Shown: one piece after another, positions 1 to 10,828 of the stretch
Layout of the letters: each line of letters opens with the position of its first letter
Position numbering within the stretch: position 1 is the first letter of the stretch
NCBI GenBank assembly: GCA_905331475.1
Contig: CAJNYU010001574.1
Span: 1-64,000, forward strand
Direction: 5' to 3'
Length of the DNA: 64,000 nucleotides
From: Rotaria socialis
Taxonomy: Eukaryota > Rotifera > Eurotatoria > Philodinida > Philodinidae
Program-made: the position numbers and the translations under genes
The notes under the pieces: model-generated
The model's input: only the letters and a program-made list of their open reading frames with translations
What the model was told of the DNA's origin: nothing
The model's database searches: none

Positions 1-395
1 TTCGATTTGTTGATATATACTATGTCAGAGGCTAAAATTTCAGTAAAATGACTATAACTCTGGACAGAAGGCCTATCCGCTCTTATCATTTTGGAGTTTA
101 TCATACCTCACTGGGGTCTACATAACACACATAGTTCTGGCTTAAAAGCGATTGAACACTTGGTGACCTTCCCTCGTAAGTCATACTTTCATCCTTAACT
201 CATACACTTTGTCCAGGACAAGAATAACCTGGATAACTAGGATGTTGCATATGATTTCAAAAATCGTTGGTTGAAAGAAGTATAAACGGTATATACTCTT
301 GCTTAATTGACTTGCTGATAAGAGACACATTAACATTCATCGTTTTGCTTTTTCTCCCTCATTGTCTATTTATTAGTAAACATTTTACTATCCTT
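1..395. other. intergenic, nothing recognised
   Basis: AT-rich sequence downstream of the Stealth-type gene. No gene, repeat or RNA structure could be recognised. The 61-residue plus-strand frame at 267-452 has no family features and overlaps the end of the real gene on the other strand. Confidence 0.5.
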
Positions 396-2022
396 TCATA
401 TTGTACAATCTTTCGACTCAAATTTACTTTTTTGAGGAAACATTTCTTTTAAAAAGCTTTGAAATTCCCAATGAATTATGTCCTGATACGTATAATTTGT
501 AGTTGTACGATCGTTAATACTCAAAAATTTCGGCATTCGTGATCGTGAACGGAGCCGGTCAAAAAATTGTGTTACTCTCGAATAGTTATTCGTCAGTACG
601 TGATTACAAAAATCTTGTCTGTTTGGGGGACATCCACTTTTCATTCGTCGTTGTTCTACACAAGCATTTGACTGTTCAATTAAAAATCGTGAAACGAAAT
701 AGGTTGGATGAACGTCATTCATGTCGCGAAATCGATGAGATGATTGCTCACGTTGAATATCAGCAAATTTAGATACCCAAACATCTTCAGCAATCGATTT
801 TCGAATAGGATGTGGAGCATGCGGAAGAAAACGCCGATCACTCTCGTTAACAAATGCATCTATTTCAGAAAGAAGACCATCCAGTAAAGCATTTGTATTT
901 AGCATTGCTTTCTTATGAATATTTAATGTAATATTAGTGTTCGATGTTAAACGATCGTCACCATAAATCACCGGACATCTTCCATCCGTAAAAAAATCTT
1001 CAATGAAAACTGGACTCCCAAGTATATAATCATCGTTAAAATAGAGATAAAATTCCTTTAAATGTGGTATTTTGTGAAGATTGGCTTCGATAGCATGAGA
1101 ATTAAATGTTGGAAGGTATCTATTGTCGATTATTTCTCGTGTTGAGATCACACGAAGTTGGGATTGTGACATTGAAACATTGAGCCAATTTGGTATCTGA
1201 TCAGTTACAACATAAATATGTCCCTGAAATGAAGGCATAAATTTTTCAAGACTTCGTAATGAAAAACAAAGTTCATTATTGTCTTTCGATAGACTTGATG
1301 AAACACTGTGGTCTTCTTGAAGACGATCACTGCCCAGAAGTGGTCGATCAATGGAAAACCAATAGTATTTCTGCCGAATATACTCTTCATTACTGCCATT
1401 GACATATGTATATACAATATCAAAAAGAAAATCATCATATCGCAACAGTGATGCCGACGAACCATAACCTGGTTTCAATAGCCAAGTTATAGTATTTTGA
1501 AGAATTACAATAATGGAAAGGCCAATGATGAGCCAAACTTTGACACTATTACCAAATAACTAGGAATATAGAAAAAAAGTGATAATTGATTCTAATTTCA
1601 TTAGAATATCCTACAAAAAAAAGATCTATTCTAACGTTGACGAAATTTTATAGGGTAGAACTTTCAGGTAAAGATGGATTATGAAATTGTTCGTTAAGTA
1701 AAAGTAAAAGCAAAAGGAATTGTTTTTTTTTGTATTCACCAAAAGAAAAGTTAATCTCTAGTACAGTATATTTTCATTTTTAACTAATATTGATTCCGAA
1801 TGCAATTAATCTAGTTTAGTATGTCCCACAGAGTGAAACTTTTCATTATATTTTTAAGTTATACGATAAAATATTTCATAAAATAGAATCTGCACGCCAA
1901 GGAAACGTTTTTCAATAGGAAATGAATTGAAAATTTGATGTTAGAAAAATTACTTAAGTAAATTAATTGATAAAAATAAAAGATGAATTAGCCAGTATTC
2001 AGCGAAACATTTGACTTACCAT
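396..2022 (-). CDS. Stealth-family (GlcNAc-1-phosphotransferase-like) type II membrane protein
   Basis: Two exons: 2022-2020 (only the ATG) and 1559-396; intron 2019-1560 (GTAAGT donor, pyrimidine-rich TTCCTAG acceptor). About 388 aa, ending in TGA. Seen: one hydrophobic stretch at about residues 7-28 (signal anchor), then the four Stealth regions: CR1 with IVYTYVNGS near residue 48, CR2 with NNELCFSLRSLEKFMPSF near 95, CR3 with NLHKIPHLKEFYLYFNDDY near 160-178 followed by an HPI motif near 250, and CR4 with PKFLSIND near 340. Known of the family: Stealth proteins transfer sugar-1-phosphates (capsule enzymes in microbes; the GNPTAB catalytic core in animals makes the mannose-6-phosphate tag in the Golgi). 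The domain is complete, so an active Golgi enzyme is plausible; the substrate cannot be told. There is no GNPTAB-style Notch/DMAP insert, so this is a lone-Stealth protein rather than the GNPTAB orthologue. Confidence 0.88.
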
Positions 2023-2636
2023 TGTTTCTTTACCTAAAATAATGTTTTACATCATTGTGATGGAAGCGTTTTCGTATATTTTTTTCATATGCTATTCCTT
2101 TGAATGGCACCAACCTGTGCCTATACTATTAATAAAAAAGGGATCCCACTACTCAAGGCCAGAGAAACAAAAAAAATTACTGTTGTCTCTTCAATAGATC
2201 ATAAAGGAAACAAAAAAATGCTTCGATTTACTTTGAGTAGTTTTCAAGGCTTTTTTATGCGTTTATTAAATGTGAGAGTTCAAATTGGCATCCGAGTAAA
2301 AATTCCGGTGGCCTGAAAGGAAGTTATAAGTGTATCATCTAGCATCGTTTAATTCATTTAGTGAAAATTATGAATTTACATTAGAATATCAGAGTTCTGG
2401 TCTGGTTTTGTTACTAGTTGCTGTTCGAAATGAATAACGAGAAATTTCGTTCAGCGAAAAACTAGGAAACTACAATTAACATTCTATCCTGGTCGTTTAA
2501 ATAAAATAAAAACGATGCTTACTTTGTTTCAACTTGCTAAACTGTGAAAGAATTTAATTCAAACAGTTTTTCATATTTTATTGTATCATTTTGCTTTTTT
2601 GCAATGATTTCTAACCGACAGCAGCAACTGAATCAA
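2023..2636. other. intergenic upstream of the Stealth gene
   Basis: Presumed promoter and 5' flank of the Stealth gene. A 70-residue plus-strand frame at 2104-2316 (TINKKGIP...KARETKKITVV) faintly recalls a DDE-transposase core but is too short to call. Otherwise AT-rich with no recognisable feature. Confidence 0.35.
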
Positions 2637-2961
2637 TCCCAGGCCCAGAAGATTCAATCCGGCCAGTGGATCCGGTCGTTTTCGGAATCGGATCCTATGG
2701 ATTCCGTTGCTTTTCAGTCGGCTCCGTTGAATTCCGACGATTTCCTAACTAACGGATTCCGGTTCGATTTCCGCCGGAAAAATTCCGTTAAGTTCCGCAA
2801 AATTTCGACTCGGAATTCGTCGGAAATCGACGCAACCGATGGGAACTGATCGGAAATGGTCCGACGAAATCTGGGCCGGAATTCGTTAGTTAGGAAATTG
2901 TCGGGATTCAACGGAACCGATCGGTTCCGACCGATTCCGACGTACCGTGATTCTCCTGGGA
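2637..2961. repeat. foldback element, about 325 bp
   Basis: The segment is bounded by TCCCAGG and CCTGGGA and is much richer in G+C than its surroundings. An imperfect palindrome is visible: the stretch around 2725-2763 (CCGTTGAATTCCGACGATTT) returns inverted at about 2878-2917, and the outer parts share TCGGAATCGG-type words. The centre is also built of recurring TTCCG/CGGAA words. Short open frames on both strands here are by-products of this composition. No transposase is present, so it would be non-autonomous. Confidence 0.65.
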
Positions 2962-3427
2962 TGTTACATTAATGGATTTTATTCGGTTGAATCTATAATA
3001 GTGTTTTGCTTAATTGCATCATAGCCTCTTTGGGAATAGAAAAAGGTAGCATGAACTATCTGAAAATGTTTTCTTGCTTTATAGTCTTTTAATAATAGGT
3101 TGATTCAATCAATTAGCTATTAGTTTCAAGGACGCTTCGACGTTTATGGTAGAATATTTTTTCTAAGCAGGAGTGGTCAACTAATCACATTAGAGAAACA
3201 GTTCAAATCTTTAAGAACATGATGCTTCTGTTTTATGAATTCAACTTTTCTTTTCGATCTTCTGATATATATGTGGCAGGCGAGTTTGGAATAGTTTTTG
3301 TCATAATTTTTTTTAGTAGAATTTTGTTGAGATCTGACTTTAGAAATTTTTATATTGATAATTATTCCTTGCATCTTTTTACAATGAGTTTTTCTATAAT
3401 TCACTCTCTGTATATTTTTTAAACTAT
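2962..3427. other. intergenic, nothing recognised
   Basis: AT-rich spacer between two inverted-repeat elements. The open frames at 3177-3404 (minus) and 3219-3422 (plus) are shadows of each other and show no family motif. The missing 3' half of the transposase at 4.1-5.0 kb is not found here. Confidence 0.4.
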
Positions 3428-4131
3428 CTTGAGGGTGTGGGTGTGCACTCTAAATAAAAATGTGTCGGATGTGTCGTAAACTACGAGGTGCTCGTTGCGA
3501 CACATTCTGTCCTGCAAGACGACGACGCATTTTTCACAACACGTCCGACATATTTTCTACTGGTCGTTTTCGAAACGCATATTTCAATATTTTTTGAATT
3601 TAATTTAATATATTTCCTTATTTTTTGAAAATTTAATCTCATCAGATCCTCAGATCTGGCATTGGTCCTATTCCCATCAGGCCATCCAGTGTAGTCCTTC
3701 CTAGATCATGAATCTGGATGGCATTTCCTTGATTGAAAAGCAATCAAGAATTAATTTAAAAGAAAATTTTATTTTGAAAACTTATCTTTCATGCGTTCAG
3801 CGATGCTGTTTATATGTCGCTGTATGTTCATGACAAAACGGTGAACGACTAGTCGACAGACAGAACGCGAAAAATATACGACGCATTTTTTTTAAATTAT
3901 AAGTGTGACACAAAAATTCGCACCACATTTTTCTAATAGAGAGCACAACGCAAAAATCCGCACCACATTTTTCTAACAGAGAGCACAACACAAATTCGCG
4001 ACACATTTTTCTAATAGAGAGCACAACACAAAAATCCGCGGCACATAAAGTCGATGCATTTTTATTTAGTGTGTGGGTGAAGAAATATCAATACCCACAC
4101 CCACACCCACACCCACACCCACACCCTCAAG
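3428..4131. mobile_element. 704-bp element with telomere-like terminal inverted repeats and internal 40-bp tandem repeats
   Basis: The left end reads CTTGAGGGTGTGGGTGTG followed by ACTCTAAATAAAAATG. The right end carries CATTTTTATTTAGTGTG and then a run of CCCACA units ending CACACCCTCAAG, so both tiers are inverted copies. Inside, near 3912-4050, a unit of about 40 bp (core CACATTTTTCTAATAGAGAG) is repeated about 3.4 times. No coding capacity was found. The right end abuts the broken transposase frame on the minus strand: the TGA inside the element's CTTGAGGG end is the stop codon of that frame. The element therefore replaced or disrupted the 3' part of the transposase gene. No clear target-site duplication was seen. 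Confidence 0.7.
3912..4050. repeat. 40-bp tandem repeat, about 3.4 copies
   Basis: Successive copies begin near 3912, 3952 and 3992, with a partial copy to 4050. Each contains CACATTTTTCTAAYAGAGAG and then CACAACRCA. Differences between copies are few, which suggests a recent expansion. The array sits just inside the right terminal repeat of the 3428-4131 element. Confidence 0.75.
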
Positions 4132-5038
4132 AAATTAAACCTTTTTTTTTTATTTGTCGCCAAATATTTTGACCAAAATGAAATTGGCACCCCTTTATTT
4201 TTGCCGTTGGAAAGTTTTTCGAAAAAGCCTGATGTGCTGCCATTTCAAAGTCAATGAGAATTGACTTTGGAGTAAGTGAAATACCATTAATTTGAGCATA
4301 AACAATTAATTCATTCAAAAAAGTATCATACGTATTGGTATTCTTGTTGGGTAATGCAGCATATATCACTGGCTTCATGCTGAAGTTATCCCATACATGA
4401 ATACTGTAGCTTTGGTAGAATAGTTTAGGTGCAGTTCGGAATGTACCGTCTGCATTCCAATGTGCATTATCACCGAGAAGTTTAATACCAATAGATGAAG
4501 CAAAACCAACTACAGATACAAGTTGATTATTGCAAAGTAGAAAATTTTGGTCCAACAAAGTGCGAGTAAGTCGATAAGGTATATCAATCGATGATAATGC
4601 TTTAGGAACCGGTGGTTGTTTGGATGACCGATATTCATATAAAGACGATTTCACGCGATCGAATACCGGAATTGAAGCAGCAGTACCATTTTCACGTCTA
4701 AATTTTTTAACTTGTTGATCATATAATAAGCTAACTGCTGCTGTGGGCTCTTCTTCAATTCGACGTTTGATGGATTTAATACATTCATATATATCTAAAG
4801 ACATTTTTGGTTGATGTTCAAATTCATGACTTCCATCTGGCTTAATAGAAGAAGTTTTTACAATTGAACCATTGCATATGTTGATTGCAGCATTGCACAA
4901 TTTATGTGTACATATCCACACTTGAGTACCATTCTTATTTATTCGTTTCATTCCAAAATGATAATTTTTAAAAACTATACCATCTTTATTAGATTGTGTG
5001 GAAATTAGAGAAAAGCTATCATCTTTCACGATGGACAT
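4127..5038 (-). pseudogene. truncated Mutator-like (MULE) transposase with FLYWCH zinc finger
   Basis: 303 codons from a good ATG at 5038. Residues about 20-75 look like a FLYWCH zinc finger: F..Y.F spacing, WICTHKLC, then HEFEH. Residues about 190-300 carry a MULE transposase core: WNADGTFRTAP (first catalytic Asp), PVIYAALPNKNTNTYDTF, ILIDFEMAAHQAF (second Asp) and GCQFHFGQNIW (the C..H motif). The frame then stops at GLIS exactly where the telomere-like element ends (4131). The third acidic residue and the C-terminal helical part are absent, so it cannot be a complete transposase. FLYWCH-MULE fusions are common in animal genomes. The intact 5' frame suggests the truncation is recent. Confidence 0.85.
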
Positions 5039-5204
5039 TTTTATTTGATTCGTGTAGATTTAACTTCGTCACTTTAAATGTTTTTCTTTCACAATACATG
5101 CTTATAAAATGACCTGGATGACATGTGACGAACAACACTAGACTAGCTCGAAACAGTTGATATTATTCAATTCAGCTATTTGCGTGAATCATCTTAAAAT
5201 ATCA

Positions 5205-5365
5205 ATTTTCGTTTGATTCCATAATGCGGACATTTTTTCTCTCCTCCCCCCCGATTCTGCTTTGCGGACATTTTCCACTCTGCGGCTATTTTTGTCTCTC
5301 CTCCCCTGTTTCTACTTTGCGGACGTTTTTTTCCAACAATTAAGAAAAAACGTCCGCAATCAAGA
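5205..5365. repeat. TGCGGACATTTT-type repeats with terminal hairpin
   Basis: The word TGCGGACNTTTT, usually followed by CTCTCCTCCCC, occurs at about 5225, 5264, 5282 and 5319. The last copy (TTTGCGGACGTTTTTTCC) is inverted a few bases on (AAGAAAAAACGTCCGCAA), giving a stem of about 17 bp with a short AT loop (5313-5362). The 84-residue minus-strand frame across it only reflects this repeat. Confidence 0.6.
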
Positions 5366-5449
5366 CGCGGTATATCATTCGGTAAAGTTTTCTTTCGTAC
5401 TGATAATAAATTTGGTGCAAGTAATTCTTTTTCTATAAAGAAAAACAAA

Positions 5450-6130
5450 ATATTTGATTAATTTTTTGTTTTTTAATTTTACCTTCTTCATCAATTGTTT
5501 GTGCTGTTGATGTTGGAGATAATTCATTTATTTCTTTTGATATTACTGTAGTTCATGTTGTTGGTCGTGGTAGTGGTGGTATTTCATTTCATACTGCTGA
5601 TGGAGATGATAGAGAATTTTCGGTTGATCGTGGATTTGTGATAAGTAAACGATCGATAACTTAAGATTATCGATTAGAATATTGTTTTGAATCAAATGAA
5701 ACTGGTGGATTAAATTTTCGGTTCTATATTAAAGACAAAAAAAATAAGTCAATGATATTATTTATTGAAAAAAAGCAATATAAGAAGAATGGTTTATCTT
5801 AGCTAGTGAAATCTCTAGATATGTGCGGGGACTAGTTTTACCGACCGGGACGACGAAAAACAGATTTGTTCGAACTGAAACTAAAAATTGTAGTTGAATA
5901 TTCTATGGTTTTTAGCAAAAGATATTATAAATCACATTAATTAAAGCAAAATTCAAAAGTAATGAGAAAGAAAACTGACATTCGTCGACTGAATTAATTT
6001 TAAAAAAATCGAATATTTCAGAATGCTTTAGATTTAATACGAATCAATTCTGAAATAATGCTTTCTAGATTGCGACCGGGACTGTAAAAACAAGTTGGTC
6101 CCTCACATCTCTGGTCATAACCGGTGCAGG
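5450..6130. other. non-coding, possible coding debris
   Basis: Stretches such as 5540-5650 (plus strand) have codon-like composition, but all frames are broken by stops. No family could be recognised. Confidence 0.3.
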
Positions 6131-6970
6131 AATACGATATGGATAATGTTAATAGAAGTCTTCATTAAGTACCATTCGTTTTCGCATTCGATATGGTCTT
6201 TTAATAAAATCAAAATATTTAGCTAATGGATCAGGTTCATCAAAACCCCATTAACCACGTACACGTAATAGATCATGTTCAATGCAAGCCATTCGTTATA
6301 TTAATAATTAAATTTGCGTTCAGAATTCTTTAGAAAAACAAAATTGAGATTTTTATACTTGTGGTAATCGACGGTATTCATTATCAACATTTTCTTTAAC
6401 ACTTGAAACATTAACAGACATTAAAGCTAACGCACTCTTGAAATAATCAAAAAAAATAATGATATTTTTTCTTGGGAAGGAAAAAATAAATTAATTTTTA
6501 CATAAATTATTGGTCAACCTAATTTTATTTGTTCAAGTTTTACTTTTATTCATCCTTGAAGTTGATGAAGACTTGATCGAAAACCACCTATTATACCACC
6601 AGTTAATCGTTGAATACGCTAAATAAAATCATAGAAAATATTATGATTCAATAAAAATAAAAATAAATCTCGCAAAATTCTTGTTTATTTTTATTCTTTT
6701 TATAATACCCTTTCTAATTTCAATAAAAATCGAACCAACATGCATTATTTGTTGATGAATTTTCTGTTATTCTTATTTCTGCTTCAACAAATCTTCTCCA
6801 AACTTTAGTTGCCAATTCAAATAAATACTATCCACTAAAATTTAATAAATATTTTCTTCTATAGATTAATCATCATTTATTTACTTAACATCAACTAATG
6901 TTGTTTTAACTCGTGTAACTAATTGTGAAAAACTCATGTTACGTATTTCTTCTAATGCCTATAAAAGATC
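6130..6970 (-). pseudogene. decayed multi-exon gene of unknown family
   Basis: Read on the minus strand, short exon-like blocks are separated by intron-sized gaps: ALEEIRNMSFSQLVTRVKTT (about 6955-6890), RRFVEAEIRITENSSTNNAC (about 6790-6730), RIQRLTGGIIGGFRSSLHQL (about 6620-6560), ALMSVNVSSVKENVDNEYRR (about 6430-6370) and MACIEHDLLRVRG then, after a TAA, WGFDEPDPLAKYF (about 6290-6180). The blocks have the codon use of real exons, some have AG/GT borders, and in-frame stops interrupt others. I do not recognise the family. This is best read as a recently inactivated gene. Confidence 0.45.
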
Positions 6971-7225
6971 AAAATTATTTTACAAAAAGGTATTTCTATC
7001 GTACTGATTCCTTTTCCATATATAATTCTGACCAAAATACGTTGTGTAGCATTAATGATTAAACTTTTATTTGATTAAATAGGTGATGTTGGACTATCAA
7101 AACGATAATACCAAGTTGATTGGGAATTCGAATCATCACTCAATCAATTTTCTCATTCTGTTTTCAGGTTTTGTTTGTTTTGCTTTACATTTGGTGTTGT
7201 TGCTTAGTTCCTGTTTCATCAATTA

Positions 7226-7690
7226 TACTTTAACTAGTGCTTCAGTTAAACAAAGTGTTGTTGCTAAATAAAATCTTTCATTCCCAACGATATATTGTTG
7301 TTTATCAAATTCTGATTCAAGTCTTTCAAGTTGTTCATGTGCAAATATAGTACAAATATGTTTTAATTTATTTTTATGATTTACTTCATGACGAGAATCT
7401 GTTAAATGTTTACTTGATGTTTAATCGATATGGAGAATGATCAAGATTCAGATTCAGATGAAGCTAAACTAAATTTGTTATTTTTTATAAATCATAGAAT
7501 ACCGTTGTTTCTTTTACATGCAAGATCATTATTGTTATTATTAGTTGTTGTCATATCAAGTGTTTGAAGTTGATTTAATAAAGCATAATGTGATATTGGT
7601 GGAGTACGAAATGATGTATGATCATCTTCAGTATCTTCATTATAGCTTAGATTAGGTATTTGATTATCTTTTGTTAACGATGTTTTGAGA
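7226..7690 (-). pseudogene. decayed homeobox gene (Not/EMX-like homeodomain, truncated)
   Basis: The minus strand at about 7365-7226 encodes KHICTIFAHEQLERLESEFD, then KQQYIVGNERFYLATTLCLT and EALVKV. This matches helices 1 and 2 and the start of helix 3 of a homeodomain (QLERLE.EF.KQQY.VG.ER..LA..L.LTE..VKV). The family should continue WFQNRR.K, but the frame runs into stops right after VKV, so the DNA-recognition helix is lost. A preceding block (about 7690-7500) encodes a low-complexity N-terminal region (TPPISHYALLNQLQTLDMTT, Asn run) and ends in TGA; a Ser-rich block between them also carries stops. The KQQY.VG.ER signature is typical of the Not/Emx group. It is a pseudogene or a gene fragment. 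Confidence 0.6.
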
Positions 7691-7699
7691 AGGAACAGT

Positions 7700-8350
7700 T
7701 TTATGAAGACAACAAAAAGGGTTTGAAAGATAAATTCAGCTTGATTAAAAATGTTATTTCTTCATTCTTATTGATGGATCAATCAATAACGACACAAAAA
7801 GTATTGAAAATGCAAAAAAACCTTTTCTCGATTAGAAAAAGACTTGTTTTGACTATGAAAAATTTGTCGTTGCTCTTGATTATGATCCTTCGTAATTATA
7901 CTATAAGAGAAACATATTATAAAGCAGGAAAATATTCATTAATCTTACAGGTCGCGAAGAATTCCAAGATTTGTCGACGTAATTCTCGATCCTGTAATAC
8001 GTAAAACTCAAGCTTGTGAATTTAAAATAATATTTCATATCTTTACCCTATATATTCCATCAACAACTTGGTTGATATTATTACAATTGACACCACCTGC
8101 AGCACCACCAGTTCCAGTTTCTAACGTAACAACTTCATTCACATCCTTCAATGAACAAAAAGGCGAGTAATAATTTGCCCAGAAAAAAGAGGTACTTTAC
8201 CATATTCGTTATCTTACACATACGAAGTAGCTTTGTAATAATTGTTCGTAATGTATCAACATTTATTACTGTATTGTTTGTGATAACGTTCGCAGCTGCT
8301 GTGCGTATTTGCAATTTGATACGTATTTCATCAAATTCATCCTAAAAGAA
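7700..8350. other. coding debris, unidentified
   Basis: Minus strand, about 8345-8210: an open block beginning DEFDEIRIKLQIRTAAANVI and TNNTVINVDTLRTIITKLLR lies just after an AG and looks like a real exon. A Gly-rich block (ETGTGGAAGG) follows after a broken junction. Plus strand, 7723-8004: a 93-codon frame that cannot be assigned. Either could be remnant exons of the surrounding decayed genes. Confidence 0.3.
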
Positions 8351-8396
8351 AAGGATTTAGTTTTTATTGGTTTGCATTTTGTGAAAAAATGGTTAC

Positions 8397-8690
8397 CTCC
8401 CAGGTTGATCAAAACAGACTCGTTTACGGTCTGTTTATCGACGGTAAACTATGTCAAAACGGTATATTTACGGCAGGAAATAGGCTGTATTTGCACGTAA
8501 TACCTGGCGCAGTAATACGGCACCGTAAACGGGACTGAATTTTCATGGTTTACGGCTGTTTGTGCTCCGTACTCTCATGATCATACGGTCCGTATTACTG
8601 CGCCAGATATTACGGCAAACTTTCGCCCGTAAAATAGTCGTAAAGTAACTGTCAACGGCCGTATACGGACCGTACTGTTCGGTCTGGGCT
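8397..8690. repeat. foldback element rich in TACGG/CCGTA words
   Basis: The clearest arms are at 8494-8520 (ACCTGGCGCAGTAATACGG) and 8590-8615 (CCGTATTACTGCGCCAGAT), perfect complements over about 20 bp with a spacer of about 70 bp. The flanks on both sides repeat TACGGTC/CGTAAA words in inverted order, with AACAGACTCGTTTACGG at the left and CCGTACTGTTCGGTCTG at the right. It is GC-richer than its surroundings. No ORF was found. Confidence 0.65.
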
Positions 8691-8768
8691 CTTCCGTTAT
8701 CGCCATCCCAATTTTTTTATCCTTACTCAAAGGATAATGATACAGAAATGGGAGCTATAACGGAAGAG
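8689..8768. repeat. short inverted repeat
   Basis: CTCTTCCGTTATCGCCATCC at 8689-8708 is inverted at about 8749-8768 (GGGAGCTATAACGGAAGAG). It directly adjoins the right end of the foldback element at 8397-8690 and may be part of the same structure. Confidence 0.55.
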
Positions 8769-9950
8769 GAAGCGGAAAAAATAGCATACCATTTGAACGA
8801 TGAACCAGTTGAGACCAATGAAAATTCAAGTACGATAAAAATAGATGAACGCAGTTATCAAGTTTACGAATATAACTTCTGCCGTATACGTAGTGGCTAA
8901 TACTGAAAGGGAAAAAATTGTGCTTCACCTAATATTTATGTGTTATAGAGCGATGAGAGAAAAAGAGAAATGAATAAATCGAAACGACGAGAGAAACGAA
9001 TAACTGCATTCAAACACAAACAGTGAACGACGTGGCGGAGATTTGTGTCTAGAATTTTCTAGAACGCGTGTGAAGCGTTTATTATCCGTCCATTTCTCTA
9101 ATCATATAATTTTATTTGTTTTCAGTGAAAAATATAAAAGATCTGGATAGCGATAAAATGTTCGACATCGTTGAATCGAAAAAAATGTCCTATCTATTAC
9201 GTTCACCTAATTAGCTTTCACTAATTTTGTAATAGAAAGATTTAAAAAAATACAAGAATTTCGTATTTTTTCCAAAAATGGATCAAAACAGATGAAATAT
9301 TTCTGAGAAAAAAAGGAAATGAAAAACCTGATTTATTTACCCAAATCAAATATAATAAGAGCTGAATCTTAAGCTAACAGATAGATTATTCTTATTCAAC
9401 GATGAGGGTGAAACATTATTCTCCTTGTGAATTAAATGGCCACTTATGTGAGTTAACCAAAACTGCAAGATCAGATAAAGGACTTTATCCGTCTGAATAA
9501 ACCAAGACTAAAATTAAAATATATTTTTTTTAATATTTTCACCCTTAATTTATTTATGAAACTGTATCTTTACGGCTATCTCTCTTTCATCTTCCGCATC
9601 TACAATTCCTAGCATATTATTGTATAAAAATGCGTATCTTAAAGCATCATTGTCAAAAAGTTTTCAAAAATTACATTCGTACTCGTACTCATACTCATAC
9701 GTCAAATGTCCGTAAATTGAGTATATTTATTCAACATTCTCAATGAATTTTTTTCTACGAAAAAGCAAATTTTGACCAACTTTACAATTACTTTTTAGTT
9801 GAATAATTTCAATAATGTAAAAATCATTGTAAACCCCCTCCCATATCAGAAGCCCGCGTCTCTCCAGCTCAGTTTTCAGTTTTTTATTAATAATTATTAC
9901 ATTGACTTATCGGCATATATCGATGAAATAGGTTTTAAAGAAAATAATTA
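8769..9950. other. intergenic, nothing recognised
   Basis: AT-rich sequence without a frame longer than about 60 codons. A CT-rich word near 9835 (ACCCCCTCCCATATCAGAAG) resembles the arm of the foldback element at 62.3 kb and could be a decayed half copy. Confidence 0.35.
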
Positions 9951-10620
9951 CTTTATGAATTAACCCGAGTTCTAATAATTCTTTTGCTATACTATTTGGT
10001 GCTTCATCTAATTCAATTTCTGCTGTCATATCACGTTGTAATCGATCTTGAAATTTTACACTAATAAATAACTAAATATTAAAACAGAAGAAAAAAGGAA
10101 AAATAATATTTAAAATTAATTCGAATAGATAATCTTTACCAAACACGAGCCAGTTTCTTTTGTTTTAATTTAACGATGTATATCAATAATTCGTCGATTT
10201 TCTTTCTTATCACTATTTGATAATGATGTCGATTTTTAATTATATTTGATGTTAAATCATTAGTAGTAGTTTCAGAAACATTTGTTACCGAAATTGATCG
10301 TTCATATAGTGTTGTACTATTCCGTGATTTAATTCCATTATTTACTAATGTTCTTGAATTTGGATCATTTGTATTTATTGGATAAAAAATTAATGAATCT
10401 GTTATTGATTGTGTGTTTGCTAAATCATTATCTTAATTTAATATAGTTGATGAAGGTAATGATGGTGTTAGAATTTTATCTGAGATTGGAGATTTTGTTA
10501 AGAGATTTAATGTACTACGAGTTGGAAATAATAGACGATAGCCTGTTATTGGATGTAAACCATTTTGAACATTTTCAAGAAGTTTATACAAATCAAAGGG
10601 TGAAAAATCTTTATAACTAA
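9950..10620 (-). pseudogene. decayed gene of unknown family
   Basis: The minus strand carries a long codon-like stretch, about 10620-10260 (SPFDLYKLLENVQNGLHPIT, then RLLFPTRSTLNLLTK), with one in-frame TAA after STILN. A second block encodes KSTSLSNSDKKENRRIIDIH and then TAA. A further exon-like block, about 10065-9965 (FQDRLQRDMTAEIELDEAPN then SIAKELLELGLIHK), lies behind an AG. The last block vaguely recalls the CCT/RFxV-binding module of kinase regulators (acidic, ending IA.ELVE.GLI), but this is weak. The nonsense codons suggest inactivation. Confidence 0.4.
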
Positions 10621-10828
10621 AATATAATTCTATTCGAATTCGAAATAAAAAAAAGCTGTTAGCACAATCCCTGTGGGATTAAAATATGAAACACGATGGA
10701 ACTCCTTTGTTGAAAAGTGTCTACCACGGCCTGTGAGTCTTTGTAGCTTTTATGCCACTGTCTGTAATCATATATGCAGCCTTTCGCTCACAGTCTGTAT
10801 TTTGATCAATGGAGTCGGTAGAGACCAT

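Noticed and set aside
2104..2316. DDE transposase fragment
   Set aside because: The resemblance (KG...TKKITVV...D) is too short to be sure.
3912..4050. CRISPR-like array
   Set aside because: The 40-bp units are contiguous without unique spacers, and the genome is clearly eukaryotic.
7083..7271. 62-codon plus-strand membrane protein
   Set aside because: It is the antisense of the homeobox remnant; the minus-strand reading has the family signal.
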